In this document: piece by piece, positions 25,302-33,667 of the stretch | Position numbering within the stretch: the stretch's first letter is position 1 | Layout: the number at the start of each line of letters is the position of its first letter | Assembly (NCBI RefSeq): GCF_001463765.1 | Contig: NZ_BBWK01000039.1 | Coordinates: forward strand, 1-64,000 | Origin: Aureimonas sp. AU4 | GTDB taxonomy: Bacteria; Pseudomonadota; Alphaproteobacteria; Rhizobiales; Rhizobiaceae | Direction of reading: 5' to 3' | Length of the DNA: 64,000 nucleotides | The notes under the pieces: generated by a model | Seen by the model: only the letters and a program-made list of their open reading frames with translations | Told to the model about the DNA's origin: nothing | Database searches by the model: none | Program-made: the position numbers and the translations under genes

Positions 25302-26263
25302 GCACGGCACTGCCCCGCCGCCCCCGCGCGATCGGCTCCGCCCCATGGGCTTTCTCGTTCGTCGGCGCGGGGCTGATCCTCGCCGCGACGCTTGCGTTCA
25401 CGGGCGGCGTCGGCGCGGGACAGATCCTGTCGACCGCGCTCACCTTCGCGACCATGTACGTGATCGTCGGCCTCGGGCAGATGTTCGTGATCACCACCGG
25501 CCCCGGCAATGTCGACCTGTCGATTCCCGCCATCATCGCGCTCGCGGGCACGGTCTCCATGGTGGTGATGGGCGAGAGCGACGCGCGCATCGCGCTGGGG
25601 CTGGCGAGCGCGCTCGGCGTCGGGATCGCGGTCGGCTGCTTCAACTACGCGCTGATCCGCCTCCTCTCGATCCCGCCCATCATCGCGACGCTTTCGGCGA
25701 GCTTCCTCGTCCAGTCCACCGCGATCGCCTATGGGCGCGGCCTGCGGGTGCGCCCGCCCGAGGGCTTCGCGGCCTTCGCCACGGGGCGCGTCCTCGGCAT
25801 CCCGTATCTGGCGATCGCAACGCTCGTCCTTTCCGCGCTGATGGCGGTTCTCCTCCACCGGACGGTCTACGGACGGTCGGTCTCGGCGATCGGCCAGAAC
25901 GGGCGCGCGGCGGGCCTTGCCGGCATCCGGGTCGATCGCGTGCGCTTCCTCACCTACGTCCTGTCGGCGGCGCTGGCGGGATTGTGCGGCGCGGGCCTCT
26001 CGGGCTTCTCGGGCGGCTCCTCGCTCAACATGGGAGAGGAATACCTTCTGGCCTCGATCGCCGTGGTCGTGGTGGGAGGCTCGTCGGTCTCGGGCGGCCG
26101 GTCCAACGTCGCGGGCCTTTGGGGGGCCTCGCTCTTCCTCTACCTGCTGGTGACCATGCTCAACACCTTCGGTGTCGGCGCGGGCCTGCGCCTTCTTCTG
26201 ACGGGCGTCATCATCGTCGCCATCATCACGCTGGCTGGCGGGCGGCGCGGCGAGCGCGCCTGA
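25298..26263 (+). CDS. CUT2 sugar ABC transporter permease (second of two)
   Basis: The 321-aa inner-membrane protein starts at ATG 25298, overlapping the preceding stop, behind GAGAGGAGG. BPD_transp_2 hallmarks are TTGPGNVDLSIPAIIALAGT near residue 70 and AVVVVGGSSVSGGRSNVAG near residue 260. It completes the importer. The next gene faces it 19 bp after its stop, so the operon ends here. Confidence 0.9.
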   Translation: MSTALPRRPRAIGSAPWAFSFVGAGLILAATLAFTGGVGAGQILSTALTFATMYVIVGLGQMFVITTGPGNVDLSIPAIIALAGTVSMVVMGESDARIALGLASALGVGIAVGCFNYALIRLLSIPPIIATLSASFLVQSTAIAYGRGLRVRPPEGFAAFATGRVLGIPYLAIATLVLSALMAVLLHRTVYGRSVSAIGQNGRAAGLAGIRVDRVRFLTYVLSAALAGLCGAGLSGFSGGSSLNMGEEYLLASIAVVVVGGSSVSGGRSNVAGLWGASLFLYLLVTMLNTFGVGAGLRLLLTGVIIVAIITLAGGRRGERA

Positions 26264-26282
26264 CGCGAAAGGCCGTCGGCGC

Positions 26283-26474
26283 CTAGCGCTCCTGGTCGGC
26301 CGTCTCGGCGTCGTAGCCCGCATGCCAGGAGATGCCGTCGGCGCTGCGCGAACGATAGGGGTTGTCGTGGCGGTTCACGCGGCGCCGCGCGGCCTCCCGC
26401 CCTTCCCGCCGGACGGTCTCGTCGCGCGTCATGCGCGCGGTCTCGGAAAAGCTTGCGCCATAGGTGTCGAGCAT
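26283..26474 (-). CDS. Small Rmf/CrpP-fold-like protein
   Basis: The 63-aa basic protein has REGREAARRRVNRHDNPYRS, then DGISWHAGYDAE. This is the same Gly-x2-Ala...Asn-Pro-Tyr...Trp-x2-Gly-Tyr spacing as ribosome-modulation-factor-like proteins and the small protein at 9640-9870. A CAAGGGAGAACGC ribosome site precedes the ATG. Functional assignment is only by pattern. Confidence 0.6.
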   Translation of the reverse strand: MLDTYGASFSETARMTRDETVRREGREAARRRVNRHDNPYRSRSADGISWHAGYDAETADQER

Positions 26475-26585
26475 CGCGTTCTCCCTTGTTTTCGTTGGGC
26501 GAAGCGTCGCGCAGGCGCCTTGATCAAACCTGAATCGCCGATGGTGCGTCGCACCGAAACGGCGCCCGCACTGCGACAGCGCACC

Positions 26586-26708
26586 TCAGGGCTGGCGCAG
26601 GAATTCCAGCGCGATCAGCACCGAGCCGACGACGCCGAGGACGATCACCACCACGGCGAGCGCCAGGACGAGGCGTCGGGCCAGGCGGTGGGACCGGGGT
26701 TCTGCCAT
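26586..26708 (-). CDS. Single-helix membrane microprotein (40 aa)
   Basis: I read ATG at 26708, preceded by TTGGAGATGTC, giving MAEPRSHRLARR followed by one hydrophobic helix (LVLALAVVVIVLGVVGSVLI) and a short LEFLRQP tail. The positive-inside N-terminus predicts an N-in orientation. No homologue is known to me. The good ribosome site and clean helix support it as a gene. Confidence 0.6.
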   Translation of the reverse strand: MAEPRSHRLARRLVLALAVVVIVLGVVGSVLIALEFLRQP

Positions 26709-26875
26709 GACATCTCCAAGCGGGCGGGGCGGTCCGGCCGGGCCGGTCCGTGTGTGAGCGGCTTCTTGTCCGAATTCGTGGCCGGGAGAGTCAACCGCCC
26801 TTCGTCGGGCGCGACACGGTAAGCGGGCGCCGAGCGCCCGCGCCGTCCCGCCCTCGTCTCGCCGAGGCGCTTCGT

Positions 26876-27442
26876 TCAGTGCTTCGCCGCGTCGTTCGCG
26901 GCCTCGTGCTCGGCCCGCGCACCGGCCCCCGCATCAAAGCCGACCTGAAGGAGGACCGCCCGGATCAGCTTGGAAAGGAGCCCGTTGCCGAGGCCGCGCG
27001 CCAGTCCTTCCGCCTCGATCAGGAGAAGCGCGACACGCTCCAGCGGCGAGGCCGCCGAGGCGGGCTCGGGCACCGCGACCACGATAAAGGTCGCGGGGGC
27101 GGCGGAGCTTTCCCCGTCCGCGCGCCGCGAGCGAAGAAAGCGAACGGTCGCAACCCCGCCGAGCGCGCTGTGGATGCGGCAGACGAAGGCGTGGTGCCGC
27201 GCCAGCGGCGCCTCGGCCAGCAGGAGGCCGCGGACCGCGGCACGGTCCTCCGGCACGATCACGGAGAGGAGATCGGGGACGCTGTCGAGCTGGTACGAGG
27301 CGTCCAGGCCATGGCAGAAGCGGCGAAAGCCGAGATCCGCGTCGAGCGCGCCGGTGCGGGCGTCGACTGTTACGAGCCCGATCACGAACGGGTCGTCGGC
27401 GGGGCGGATCGGGTCGGGCAGGGATATGGCGCAGGCACTCAC
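26876..27442 (-). CDS. PAS-like sensory protein of unknown role
   Basis: The start is inferred as GTG 27442, overlapping the preceding stop (GTGA), giving 188 aa. The longer upstream frame is low-complexity and overlaps the previous gene. Residues about 20-130 look like a PAS fold (FVIGLVTVDARTGALDADLG, SVPDLLSVIVPEDRAAVRGL). The C-terminal 55 residues form hydrophobic and Ala-rich helices. It ends a three-gene overlapping operon behind a GNAT acetyltransferase. No output domain is visible, so it may act through a partner. Confidence 0.6.
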   Translation of the reverse strand: MSACAISLPDPIRPADDPFVIGLVTVDARTGALDADLGFRRFCHGLDASYQLDSVPDLLSVIVPEDRAAVRGLLLAEAPLARHHAFVCRIHSALGGVATVRFLRSRRADGESSAAPATFIVVAVPEPASAASPLERVALLLIEAEGLARGLGNGLLSKLIRAVLLQVGFDAGAGARAEHEAANDAAKH

Positions 27443-27690
27443 GAGGTGATCACAGCCTTGTTGTCCCTGATCCAGGCGAGGCGCAGCTTGGTCGAGAGAA
27501 GGGCGTTCAGGGTTTCGGCCGGGGCGAGATCGCTCTCGCGCGGCAGGGCGTTGCCCATCATCGCGATCTCCAGGAGGCACATGTCCAGGAGGCGCTTGGC
27601 GAAGGGGAGGCGCAGTTCCGCCGCCTGGTCGCGGCATTCCGAGACCGCGACGAGCAGGCGGTCGACCTCGCGTTCCTCCAACTGGCTCAT
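27439..27690 (-). CDS. Hypothetical helical protein between GNAT and PAS-like genes
   Basis: The 83-aa product (MSQLEEREVDRLLVAVSECR, LPFAKRLLDMCLLEIAMMG) is predicted mostly alpha-helical and has no family I recognise. Its ATG overlaps the GNAT stop, and its stop overlaps the GTG of the PAS-like gene. Tight coupling on both sides supports a shared role with its neighbours. Confidence 0.65.
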   Translation of the reverse strand: MSQLEEREVDRLLVAVSECRDQAAELRLPFAKRLLDMCLLEIAMMGNALPRESDLAPAETLNALLSTKLRLAWIRDNKAVITS

Positions 27691-28331
27691 GCCCGCGCCA
27701 TCCCGCTCGACGTCTCGAACACGCCGGGCTTGTGCCATTGTCCCTCGGGACGCACGGTCAGGTACGGGTCGCCGCCGATCGCGACCGCGTCCTCGCTCGG
27801 CTCGATCTCGTCGATCATCTCCAGAACGGCGTAGCCGGCCAGGTCGAACGGGGCGCCGTTGTCCTTCATGCGGAAGCCGAAGCGCTTCCAGAAGGGCAGG
27901 AGTTCCTCCTTGGCATGGCCGTACAACTTGCGATAACCCTTGGCCCGGCACAGGTCCACGCTCGCGCGAACCAGGTCGAAGGCGATCGTCGAGCGACGGT
28001 ACTCCTTGCGCACGGCAAGGCGTTCCATCTTCGCGAAGTCACCGAAGAAGCGAATCCGCATGCAGCCCGCCGGCTCGCCCCGAACGCTGTAGAGGAGGTG
28101 GGTCGCGGCAAAATCGTTGCCGTCGAACTGCTCCGCGAAGGGGAAGGTCTGCTCGCCCAGGAACACGGCCGAGCGGATGGCGGCGATCTTCAGGAAGTCG
28201 TCCAGCCCGTGGACGACCGTGATTCCGGTCCGCTCGCCCTGGGGATCGAACGTATCGAAGCGAGGCGCCGCCGCGGGCGGGGCCGGATCGGAAAGATCGG
28301 AATGTAGGTTTTCCTGACGAAACGTCGGCAT
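27687..28331 (-). CDS. GNAT-family N-acetyltransferase
   Basis: The 214-aa protein contains a GNAT core: VVHGLDDFLKIAAIRSAVFL, the strand MRIRFFGDFAKMERLAVRKE and the acetyl-CoA loop region RRSTIAFDLVRAS, followed by GYRKLYGHAKEELLPFWKRF. It resembles the ElaA-like subgroup. The substrate is unknown. It is first in a three-gene operon divergent from a LysR regulator (91 bp apart), which is the obvious candidate controller. Confidence 0.82.
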   Translation of the reverse strand: MPTFRQENLHSDLSDPAPPAAAPRFDTFDPQGERTGITVVHGLDDFLKIAAIRSAVFLGEQTFPFAEQFDGNDFAATHLLYSVRGEPAGCMRIRFFGDFAKMERLAVRKEYRRSTIAFDLVRASVDLCRAKGYRKLYGHAKEELLPFWKRFGFRMKDNGAPFDLAGYAVLEMIDEIEPSEDAVAIGGDPYLTVRPEGQWHKPGVFETSSGMARA

Positions 28332-28422
28332 GGGCGTCCCCCTTGGCTTCCTGGACGCCGCCGAACCTATTGAACCGAAGCCGCCGTGGATTTTCCCAAT
28401 CCGAACACAGGGCGTTCAGCAG

Positions 28423-29502
28423 ATGGAACACCTCCCCCAGAACGTGGACTGGGACAGCGTCAAGGTCTTCCTGGCCGTCGCCGACAGCCGAAGCTTCCGG
28501 CAGGCTTCCGCCGAGCTCGGCCGGGGCATCAACACGCTGCGGTCCACGATCGAGCGCCTGGAGGACCAGCTCGGCTTCCGACTGTTCTACCGGGAAACGG
28601 AGGGCACGCGCCTGACCAACGAGGGACGGCGGCTCGTCGCCTCGGCGCGCGACGTGCAGCGCTCGATTGCCGACATGTGCCGCGTCGCCCAGTCCACCAG
28701 CGACACGATGTCGGGCGCGATCCACCTCGCCGTCACCGAGGGCATCGGAACGTTCTGGATCATCCCCCAGCTCGTGGACTTCCTGCGGGGCGAGGGGCGC
28801 GACATCAACCTCAACCTCGAATGCGCGCTGCGCTCGGTCGACGTCCTGCGGCTCGAGGCCGACATCTCCATCCAGCTCACCGAGCCGACGGCGCCCGACC
28901 TCATCAAGAAGCGCCTGGGCTTCGTCCATCTCTCGATGTTCGCCGGCCGTTCCTATGTCGAGGCGCACGGCCTGCCGACGTCGCTCGCCGATCTCGCCAA
29001 CCATCGCATCGTCGAGCAGGAAACCGAGCAGTTCGCGGGCTATCGCCTCGCCCAGCTCTTCGGCGAGGAGATCGCGCGCAAGATGGTGCCGCTGCGCACG
29101 AACTTCTCGAGCGCCCACTACTGGGCCGTCGCCAAGGGGGCGGGGCTCGGCATGCTGCCGAACTACGCGATCGCGATCGGCGGCGACCTCGTGCCCGTCG
29201 ACCTCGGCATGAAGATGGGCGTCGAGATCTGGCTCGCCATCCACCCGGAGGTCATCAAGACCGCCCGGCACCGCGTGTTCGTGGACTGGCTGGTGGAGTG
29301 CTTCTCGCGCGAGAAGTACCCCTGGTTCGGCAACACGGCGATGCACCCCGACGAGATCGTCGGTCTGCTGCGGTCCTCGGGCGAACTGCGCACCTATTTC
29401 GAAGGGTTCACGCCCACGCTCGCCGCGCCCCGGGATGGGCGCCTCCTGGGAAAGGCCGCACCCGACTTAGTGCTGCCGCAAGGCGGTGCTAGCGAGGGTT
29501 GA
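28423..29502 (+). CDS. LysR-family transcriptional regulator
   Basis: The start is set at ATG 28423 (MEHLPQNVDWDSVKVFLAV), giving 359 aa. The LysR winged HTH lies at about residues 8-70 (SRSFRQASAELGRGINTLRS). A periplasmic-binding-like effector domain follows (about 95-300), and the tail is roughly 50 residues longer than usual. LysR proteins often control a divergent neighbour, here the GNAT operon; that is inference. The inducer cannot be deduced. Confidence 0.88.
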   Translation: MEHLPQNVDWDSVKVFLAVADSRSFRQASAELGRGINTLRSTIERLEDQLGFRLFYRETEGTRLTNEGRRLVASARDVQRSIADMCRVAQSTSDTMSGAIHLAVTEGIGTFWIIPQLVDFLRGEGRDINLNLECALRSVDVLRLEADISIQLTEPTAPDLIKKRLGFVHLSMFAGRSYVEAHGLPTSLADLANHRIVEQETEQFAGYRLAQLFGEEIARKMVPLRTNFSSAHYWAVAKGAGLGMLPNYAIAIGGDLVPVDLGMKMGVEIWLAIHPEVIKTARHRVFVDWLVECFSREKYPWFGNTAMHPDEIVGLLRSSGELRTYFEGFTPTLAAPRDGRLLGKAAPDLVLPQGGASEG

Positions 29503-29526
29503 AGGTCGAATCGGTGTCGAAGAGCG

Positions 29527-29883
29527 ATGAGTGACGGGAATGGTTCGGGCGCGGTCGCCCGCTGCCTGCGCAGGCTTCGGGAATCGCATTCCCTGGGCTG
29601 CGGCGAGCTCGCCGTCCGCATCGGCGTCACGCCCGAGGGTCTTCACGCGATCGAGACCGGAGCGGTGCGCCCGTCGGCCGCCGTGCTCCTGCGGCTGAGC
29701 GAATTCTTCGCGGTCGAACCCGCCTATTTCTTCGGCCCCGCCGTTCCGCTGCCGGATGCCGTCCGGCCGGAGCGCACGGCAGGCGCCGCGGAGGAGCTGG
29801 AGCATCTGGACGGCCTCGTCGACCGCGAGACGCTTCGCCTTCTCGCCTCGCTCAGCCGCTCGGCCCGCAAGCTCAAGGGCTGA
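29527..29883 (+). CDS. XRE-family helix-turn-helix regulator
   Basis: The 118-aa protein has a Cro/CI-type HTH at about residues 10-65 (CLRRLRESHSLGCGELAVRI, then VTPEGLHAIETGAVRPSAAV). A FFAVEPAYFFGP segment follows, typical of these regulators. The C-terminal helix (LVDRETLRLLASLSRSARKL) resembles the dimerisation tail seen in rhizobial relatives. It lies 24 bp after the LysR gene on the same strand. Confidence 0.82.
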   Translation: MSDGNGSGAVARCLRRLRESHSLGCGELAVRIGVTPEGLHAIETGAVRPSAAVLLRLSEFFAVEPAYFFGPAVPLPDAVRPERTAGAAEELEHLDGLVDRETLRLLASLSRSARKLKG

Positions 29884-29904
29884 GCGGCGGGCGCGTTCGC
29901 CCCG

Positions 29905-30138
29905 TCAATGGCCCTGCCGCTCGCATTCGGCCAGAACCATCTCGACCTCCTTCGGGTCGGCCGCCGTCTCGCTGTCGAGGCCGGCTTCCAGCCGGCCCTC
30001 GGCGCGTCGGTACTCCTCGCAGCGTCCCGTGCGGGCGAGTTCGGCCGCGCTGTCGGGCGTGAACCAGCGATAGGCGTAGAGCGCGACCGCTCCCACGAAC
30101 AGGAGCGACAGCGCGATCTTCCAGAAGCGGCGGGACAT
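29905..30138 (-). CDS. Small membrane-anchored protein
   Basis: The start is set at ATG 30138, giving 77 aa. An N-terminal helix (FWKIALSLLFVGAVALYAY) behind MSRR predicts an inner-membrane anchor with the acidic C-terminal part outside. That part contains two Cys (GRCEEYRRAEG, LAECERQGH) that could form a disulfide. Family unknown. Confidence 0.6.
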   Translation of the reverse strand: MSRRFWKIALSLLFVGAVALYAYRWFTPDSAAELARTGRCEEYRRAEGRLEAGLDSETAADPKEVEMVLAECERQGH

Positions 30139-30220
30139 GGGCGGCCTTCTCGCGGGTTGCGGGAAAGCCATCAACACGCCCTGCCTTTCCCGGATCTGGT
30201 TCCGGCAAATAGCTTACCGC

Positions 30221-31219
30221 TCAAGGGTTGCCCTTGCCGCCATGGGCGCCCACGACCGTGCCGGTCGAGAAGCTGGCGTCGTCGGCCGCCAGCGCGACGT
30301 AGAGCGAGGCGAGCTCCGCCGGCTGACCGGCGCGGCCGAGCGGCGTGTCCTGGCCGAACTCGCCCATGGTTCCCTCGATCTGGCCGCCCGCGACCTGGAG
30401 CGGTGTCCAGACCGGGCCGGGGGCGACCGCGTTGACGCGGATGCCGCGCTTGGCAAGCTGCTTGGCCATGCCCTTGGTGAGGTTGAGGATGGCGGCCTTG
30501 GTGGAGGCGTAGTCGATCAGCTCGATGCCGGGGTCGTAGGAGTTGACCGAGACGGTGTTGATGATCGAGGCGCCCGGCGGCAGGCTGGGAATGGCCGCCT
30601 TCGAGAAGCGGAAGACGTGGAAGACGTTGGTCTCGTAGGTCCGCACGAACTGCTCGTCGGAAATCTCGAGGATGTCCTCCTTCGATTGCTGGTAGGCGGC
30701 GTTGTTGACGAGAAGGTCGAGCCCGCCGAGCGCTTCCACCGCCCGGCGCACGACCTCCTCGCAGGCCTCCAGCGTCCGGATGTCGGCGGGAAGGGCGACC
30801 GCGCGGCGGCCCGCATCCCGGATCAGCCGCACCACGTCCTGCGCGTCCGACTCCTCGTCGGGATGGTAGTTGATGGCGACGTCCGCCCCCTCGCGCGCGA
30901 AGGCGATCGCGGCCGCCCGGCCGATGCCGCTGTCGCCGCCCGTCACCAGCGCGCGGCGCCCGTTGAGCCGGCCCGAGCCGCGATAGCTGGTCTCGCCGCA
31001 GTCCGGCACGGGATTCATGCGCGACTGGAGGCCCGGCCAAGGCTGCTTCTGTTCGGGAAACGGCTCGCTCGTGTATTTCGTGCGCGGGTCGCTGAGGCGG
31101 CGGCCCTCTTCGGGGACTGCGGCCTCCATGGACTGGGCGCCGGCCGGCGAGGCCATCGCCGCCGCGCCGAGAACGGCTCCGCCGAGAATACTACGTCGCG
31201 ACAGGTTCTGTTCGCTCAT
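30221..31219 (-). CDS. SDR-family oxidoreductase with a Tat-type signal sequence
   Basis: The start is ATG 31219, giving 332 aa. The N-terminus has a twin-arginine motif and hydrophobic core (SEQNLSRRSILGGAVLGAAA) with a likely cleavage at AGAQS. The SDR domain starts near residue 85: TGGDSGIG, NNAAYQ, catalytic Ser and YASTK, ending GAHGGKGNP. Tat export would place the folded, NAD(P)-loaded enzyme in the periplasm. Related exported SDRs occur widely; their substrates are mostly unknown. It is divergent from the PAS-GGDEF-EAL gene. Confidence 0.87.
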   Translation of the reverse strand: MSEQNLSRRSILGGAVLGAAAMASPAGAQSMEAAVPEEGRRLSDPRTKYTSEPFPEQKQPWPGLQSRMNPVPDCGETSYRGSGRLNGRRALVTGGDSGIGRAAAIAFAREGADVAINYHPDEESDAQDVVRLIRDAGRRAVALPADIRTLEACEEVVRRAVEALGGLDLLVNNAAYQQSKEDILEISDEQFVRTYETNVFHVFRFSKAAIPSLPPGASIINTVSVNSYDPGIELIDYASTKAAILNLTKGMAKQLAKRGIRVNAVAPGPVWTPLQVAGGQIEGTMGEFGQDTPLGRAGQPAELASLYVALAADDASFSTGTVVGAHGGKGNP

Positions 31220-31550
31220 GGTCGTGCTCCTCGTGATGCCGGATCGGCCGGGCACGCGGACGCACCGAGCCGCCCGCCTCGTCGAGAACGGGAAAGGAGG
31301 GGAGGGGCAATGGTTCCAGCGCGCCTCCAGCCAAAGCCGCTAGGCGCGACACGGAACCGCGTCCGGCAAAAGCGCTTACGCAAAATTCACGATATTCTTG
31401 CTTGTACTGATGAAGACAACAAGCAGACCACCCTGCGCGGAAGGTTTATTGGCCGCGACTTCTAAAAGCCGGCAACGCGTCTCGCCGTCGTTTCGATGCA
31501 TTAAGACGTCACGCGCATAGTATCGGCAGCTTCCTCCTTGCGAGTCGACG
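31220..31550. other. Divergent intergenic region
   Basis: It carries the promoters of the Tat-SDR and GGDEF-EAL genes. Its right half (about 31375-31510) is AT-richer than the surroundings. I found no convincing operator, hairpin or small gene. A sequence GGAACCGCG near 31330 resembles an EcfG -35 box, but the expected CGTT is not at the right distance. Confidence 0.35.
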
Positions 31551-33194
31551 ATGCCCACCTCCTTTGCCGCCAGCCCGTCGCAGGACGGGGCGTCGACGCC
31601 CCCGTTCGAGCGCATCCTCCAGGCGCTGGCGGACCCGGTGCTCTCGCTCGGGCCCGACGGCACGGTCCTTTATGCGAATGCGGCCGCCGAGACGCTGTTC
31701 GGCGGCTGGGTGGTGGGCCTTGCCTTCCACGACCTCTTTCCCGCCTACCGTCACGAGCAGGACGCCGCGCGCGAGAACGGCCCGCGTACTCTCGTGACCC
31801 AGCAGGACCTCGCCTTTGAGGCGCGCTTCCTGCCGCTCGGCCCGGGCCAGATCGTGGTGACGCTGCGCGCGGCGGAGCCCGCCGCCGGTCCCGCCGCGGA
31901 AGCCGCCGAGATCGACGACCTGACGGGGCTCGCCAAGCGCCGCATCTTCCTCGCGCATCTGGCCGCCGCCCTGTCGCAGGACGCCGACGACGCGCCCTTC
32001 GCGATCCATTGCCTCGACCTCGATCGTTTCAAGCTCGTCAACGACACGCTGGGCCATGCGATCGGCGACCTTCTCCTGCGCAAGGTCGCCGACCGGATCG
32101 TGAGCGCTTGCGGCAAGGGAGACGTCGTGGCGCGCCTGGGCGGCGACGAGTTCGTGGTGCTGCAGCACGGCGCGCGCTCGCAGGCCGAGGCCGAGAAGCT
32201 GGCCGCGCGCTTCGTCGATCTCGTCGGGCGGACCTACGTTCTCAGCGGCCACACGGTGAACATCGGCGCCAGCGTCGGAACGGCGCTGCGCGGCGAGCTG
32301 ACCCAGGCGCGCGACGTCCTGCGCAACGGCGACCTTGCGCTCTACGAGGCCAAGCGCGCCGGTCGCGGTCGCTTCCGCCTCTTCCAGCCGGGCATGGACA
32401 CGCTCCTGCACGAGCGGCGCGAGATGGAGATCGACCTCCGTCGCGCGCTCGCGCTCAAGCAGTTCGAGCTGCACTACCAGCCGTTTATCGATCTCGCGAC
32501 CGACGAGGTGATCGGCTTCGAGGCGCTTCTGCGCTGGCGCCATCCCGTTCGCGGGAACGTGCCGCCGCTCGCCTTCATCCCGCTGGCCGAGGAGAACGGC
32601 CTGATCGTCAAGATCGGCGAATGGGTGCTGCGCACCGCCTGCCTGCAGGCCGCCTCCTGGCCGGGCGACCGGGTTGTCGCGGTCAACGTCTCGCCGCTCC
32701 AGTTCAAGGCCGACACGCTGCTCGAAACGGTGCGAGCCGCTCTGGAGCGCGCGAACCTGCCCGCTCGTCGCCTCGAGCTCGAGATCACCGAGGGCGCGCT
32801 TCTCGACAACACCGAAAACGTCCTGGCGACGCTGAATGCCCTGCGGGATCTCGGCGTCATGATCTCGATGGACGACTTCGGCACGGGCTACTCGTCGTTG
32901 AGCTACCTGCAGAAGTTTCCCTTCAGCAAGATCAAGATCGACCGCTCCTTCGTAGCCGGCGCGAATGCCGACAGCGAGGCGATCCTGCGCGCCGTCGCCA
33001 GCCTTGGCACGAGCCTCGGCATGGCCATCACGGCGGAAGGCGTCGAGACCGCCGAGCAGCTCGCCCGCATCCGGGGCGAGCGCTGCACCCATGTCCAGGG
33101 ATACCTGACGGGCCGCCCCATGGCACCCGACCGGATCGCCGACTTCCTCGCCCGACCCGACGCCCACGCCCCGCTGGAGGACACCGCCGCATGA
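31551..33194 (+). CDS. PAS-GGDEF-EAL cyclic-di-GMP enzyme
   Basis: The 547-aa protein has an N-terminal PAS domain (about residues 18-110, VLSLGPDGTVLYANAAAETL). A GGDEF domain has an intact GGDEF near residue 197 and LDLDRFKLVNDTLGHAIGD. An EAL domain begins HYQPFIDL and has EALLRW near 323, DDFGTGYSSL near 440 and AEGVETAEQ. Both catalytic motifs are intact, so it may synthesise and degrade c-di-GMP. The RxxD inhibitory site upstream of GGDEF is not present (GKGD there). Its stop overlaps the BLUF gene (ATGA), suggesting blue-light control through a partner. Confidence 0.92.
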   Translation: MPTSFAASPSQDGASTPPFERILQALADPVLSLGPDGTVLYANAAAETLFGGWVVGLAFHDLFPAYRHEQDAARENGPRTLVTQQDLAFEARFLPLGPGQIVVTLRAAEPAAGPAAEAAEIDDLTGLAKRRIFLAHLAAALSQDADDAPFAIHCLDLDRFKLVNDTLGHAIGDLLLRKVADRIVSACGKGDVVARLGGDEFVVLQHGARSQAEAEKLAARFVDLVGRTYVLSGHTVNIGASVGTALRGELTQARDVLRNGDLALYEAKRAGRGRFRLFQPGMDTLLHERREMEIDLRRALALKQFELHYQPFIDLATDEVIGFEALLRWRHPVRGNVPPLAFIPLAEENGLIVKIGEWVLRTACLQAASWPGDRVVAVNVSPLQFKADTLLETVRAALERANLPARRLELEITEGALLDNTENVLATLNALRDLGVMISMDDFGTGYSSLSYLQKFPFSKIKIDRSFVAGANADSEAILRAVASLGTSLGMAITAEGVETAEQLARIRGERCTHVQGYLTGRPMAPDRIADFLARPDAHAPLEDTAA

Positions 33195-33634
33195 CCGCCG
33201 ACCTGCATCGCCTCGTCTACTACAGCCGCAACCATGTCGAGGGCACCGATGCGACCCTCGACCGGGAGATTGGCGACATCCTCGCCAAGAGCCAGCACAA
33301 CAACCGGCGCGACGGAATCACCGGCGCGCTCCTGTTCAACGCGGGCTGCTTCGCGCAGGTGCTGGAAGGGCCGCTCGGCGCGGTCGAGGCCGCGTTCGAG
33401 CGCATCCAGCAGGACGAGCGCCACGGCGACGTGTCGCTTCTGGCACTGGAGCGAATCGAGGCGCGCAGCTTTCCGAACTGGGCAATGGGCTTCGTCGGCG
33501 CCTCGCAACACGACGCCGGCCGGTTCGACGCGATCGGCTCCGCGAGCGGCTTCGATCCCGCGCGTCTCGATGGTGAAGCGATCCACAGCCTCCTGCGCGA
33601 CCTCGCGGTCGAGGAAGAAGGGATACGGCATTGA
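33191..33634 (+). CDS. BLUF blue-light photoreceptor protein
   Basis: The 147-aa protein is a short BLUF protein with a C-terminal extension. Conserved flavin-pocket residues are present: Tyr10 (HRLVYYSRN), Asn37/38 (QHNNRRDGITG), Gln56 (CFAQVLEGP), and Trp97/Met99 (NWAMGFVG). BLUF domains bind FAD and switch a hydrogen-bond network on blue light. The ATG overlaps the stop of the GGDEF-EAL gene, so the two are produced together. Control of the c-di-GMP enzyme by this separate photoreceptor is a strong contextual inference. Confidence 0.93.
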   Translation: MTADLHRLVYYSRNHVEGTDATLDREIGDILAKSQHNNRRDGITGALLFNAGCFAQVLEGPLGAVEAAFERIQQDERHGDVSLLALERIEARSFPNWAMGFVGASQHDAGRFDAIGSASGFDPARLDGEAIHSLLRDLAVEEEGIRH

Positions 33635-33643
33635 AAGACAAGG

Positions 33644-33667
33644 CGCCGCCGCGCCAGGGCGGTGGCG
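33644..33667 (+). terminator. Hairpin after the BLUF gene
   Basis: CGCCGCCGC (33644-33652) pairs with 33659-33667 (one G-T pair) around GCCAGG, 10 bases after the BLUF stop. No T-tract follows. Likely 3' end of the GGDEF-EAL/BLUF transcript. Confidence 0.45.
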
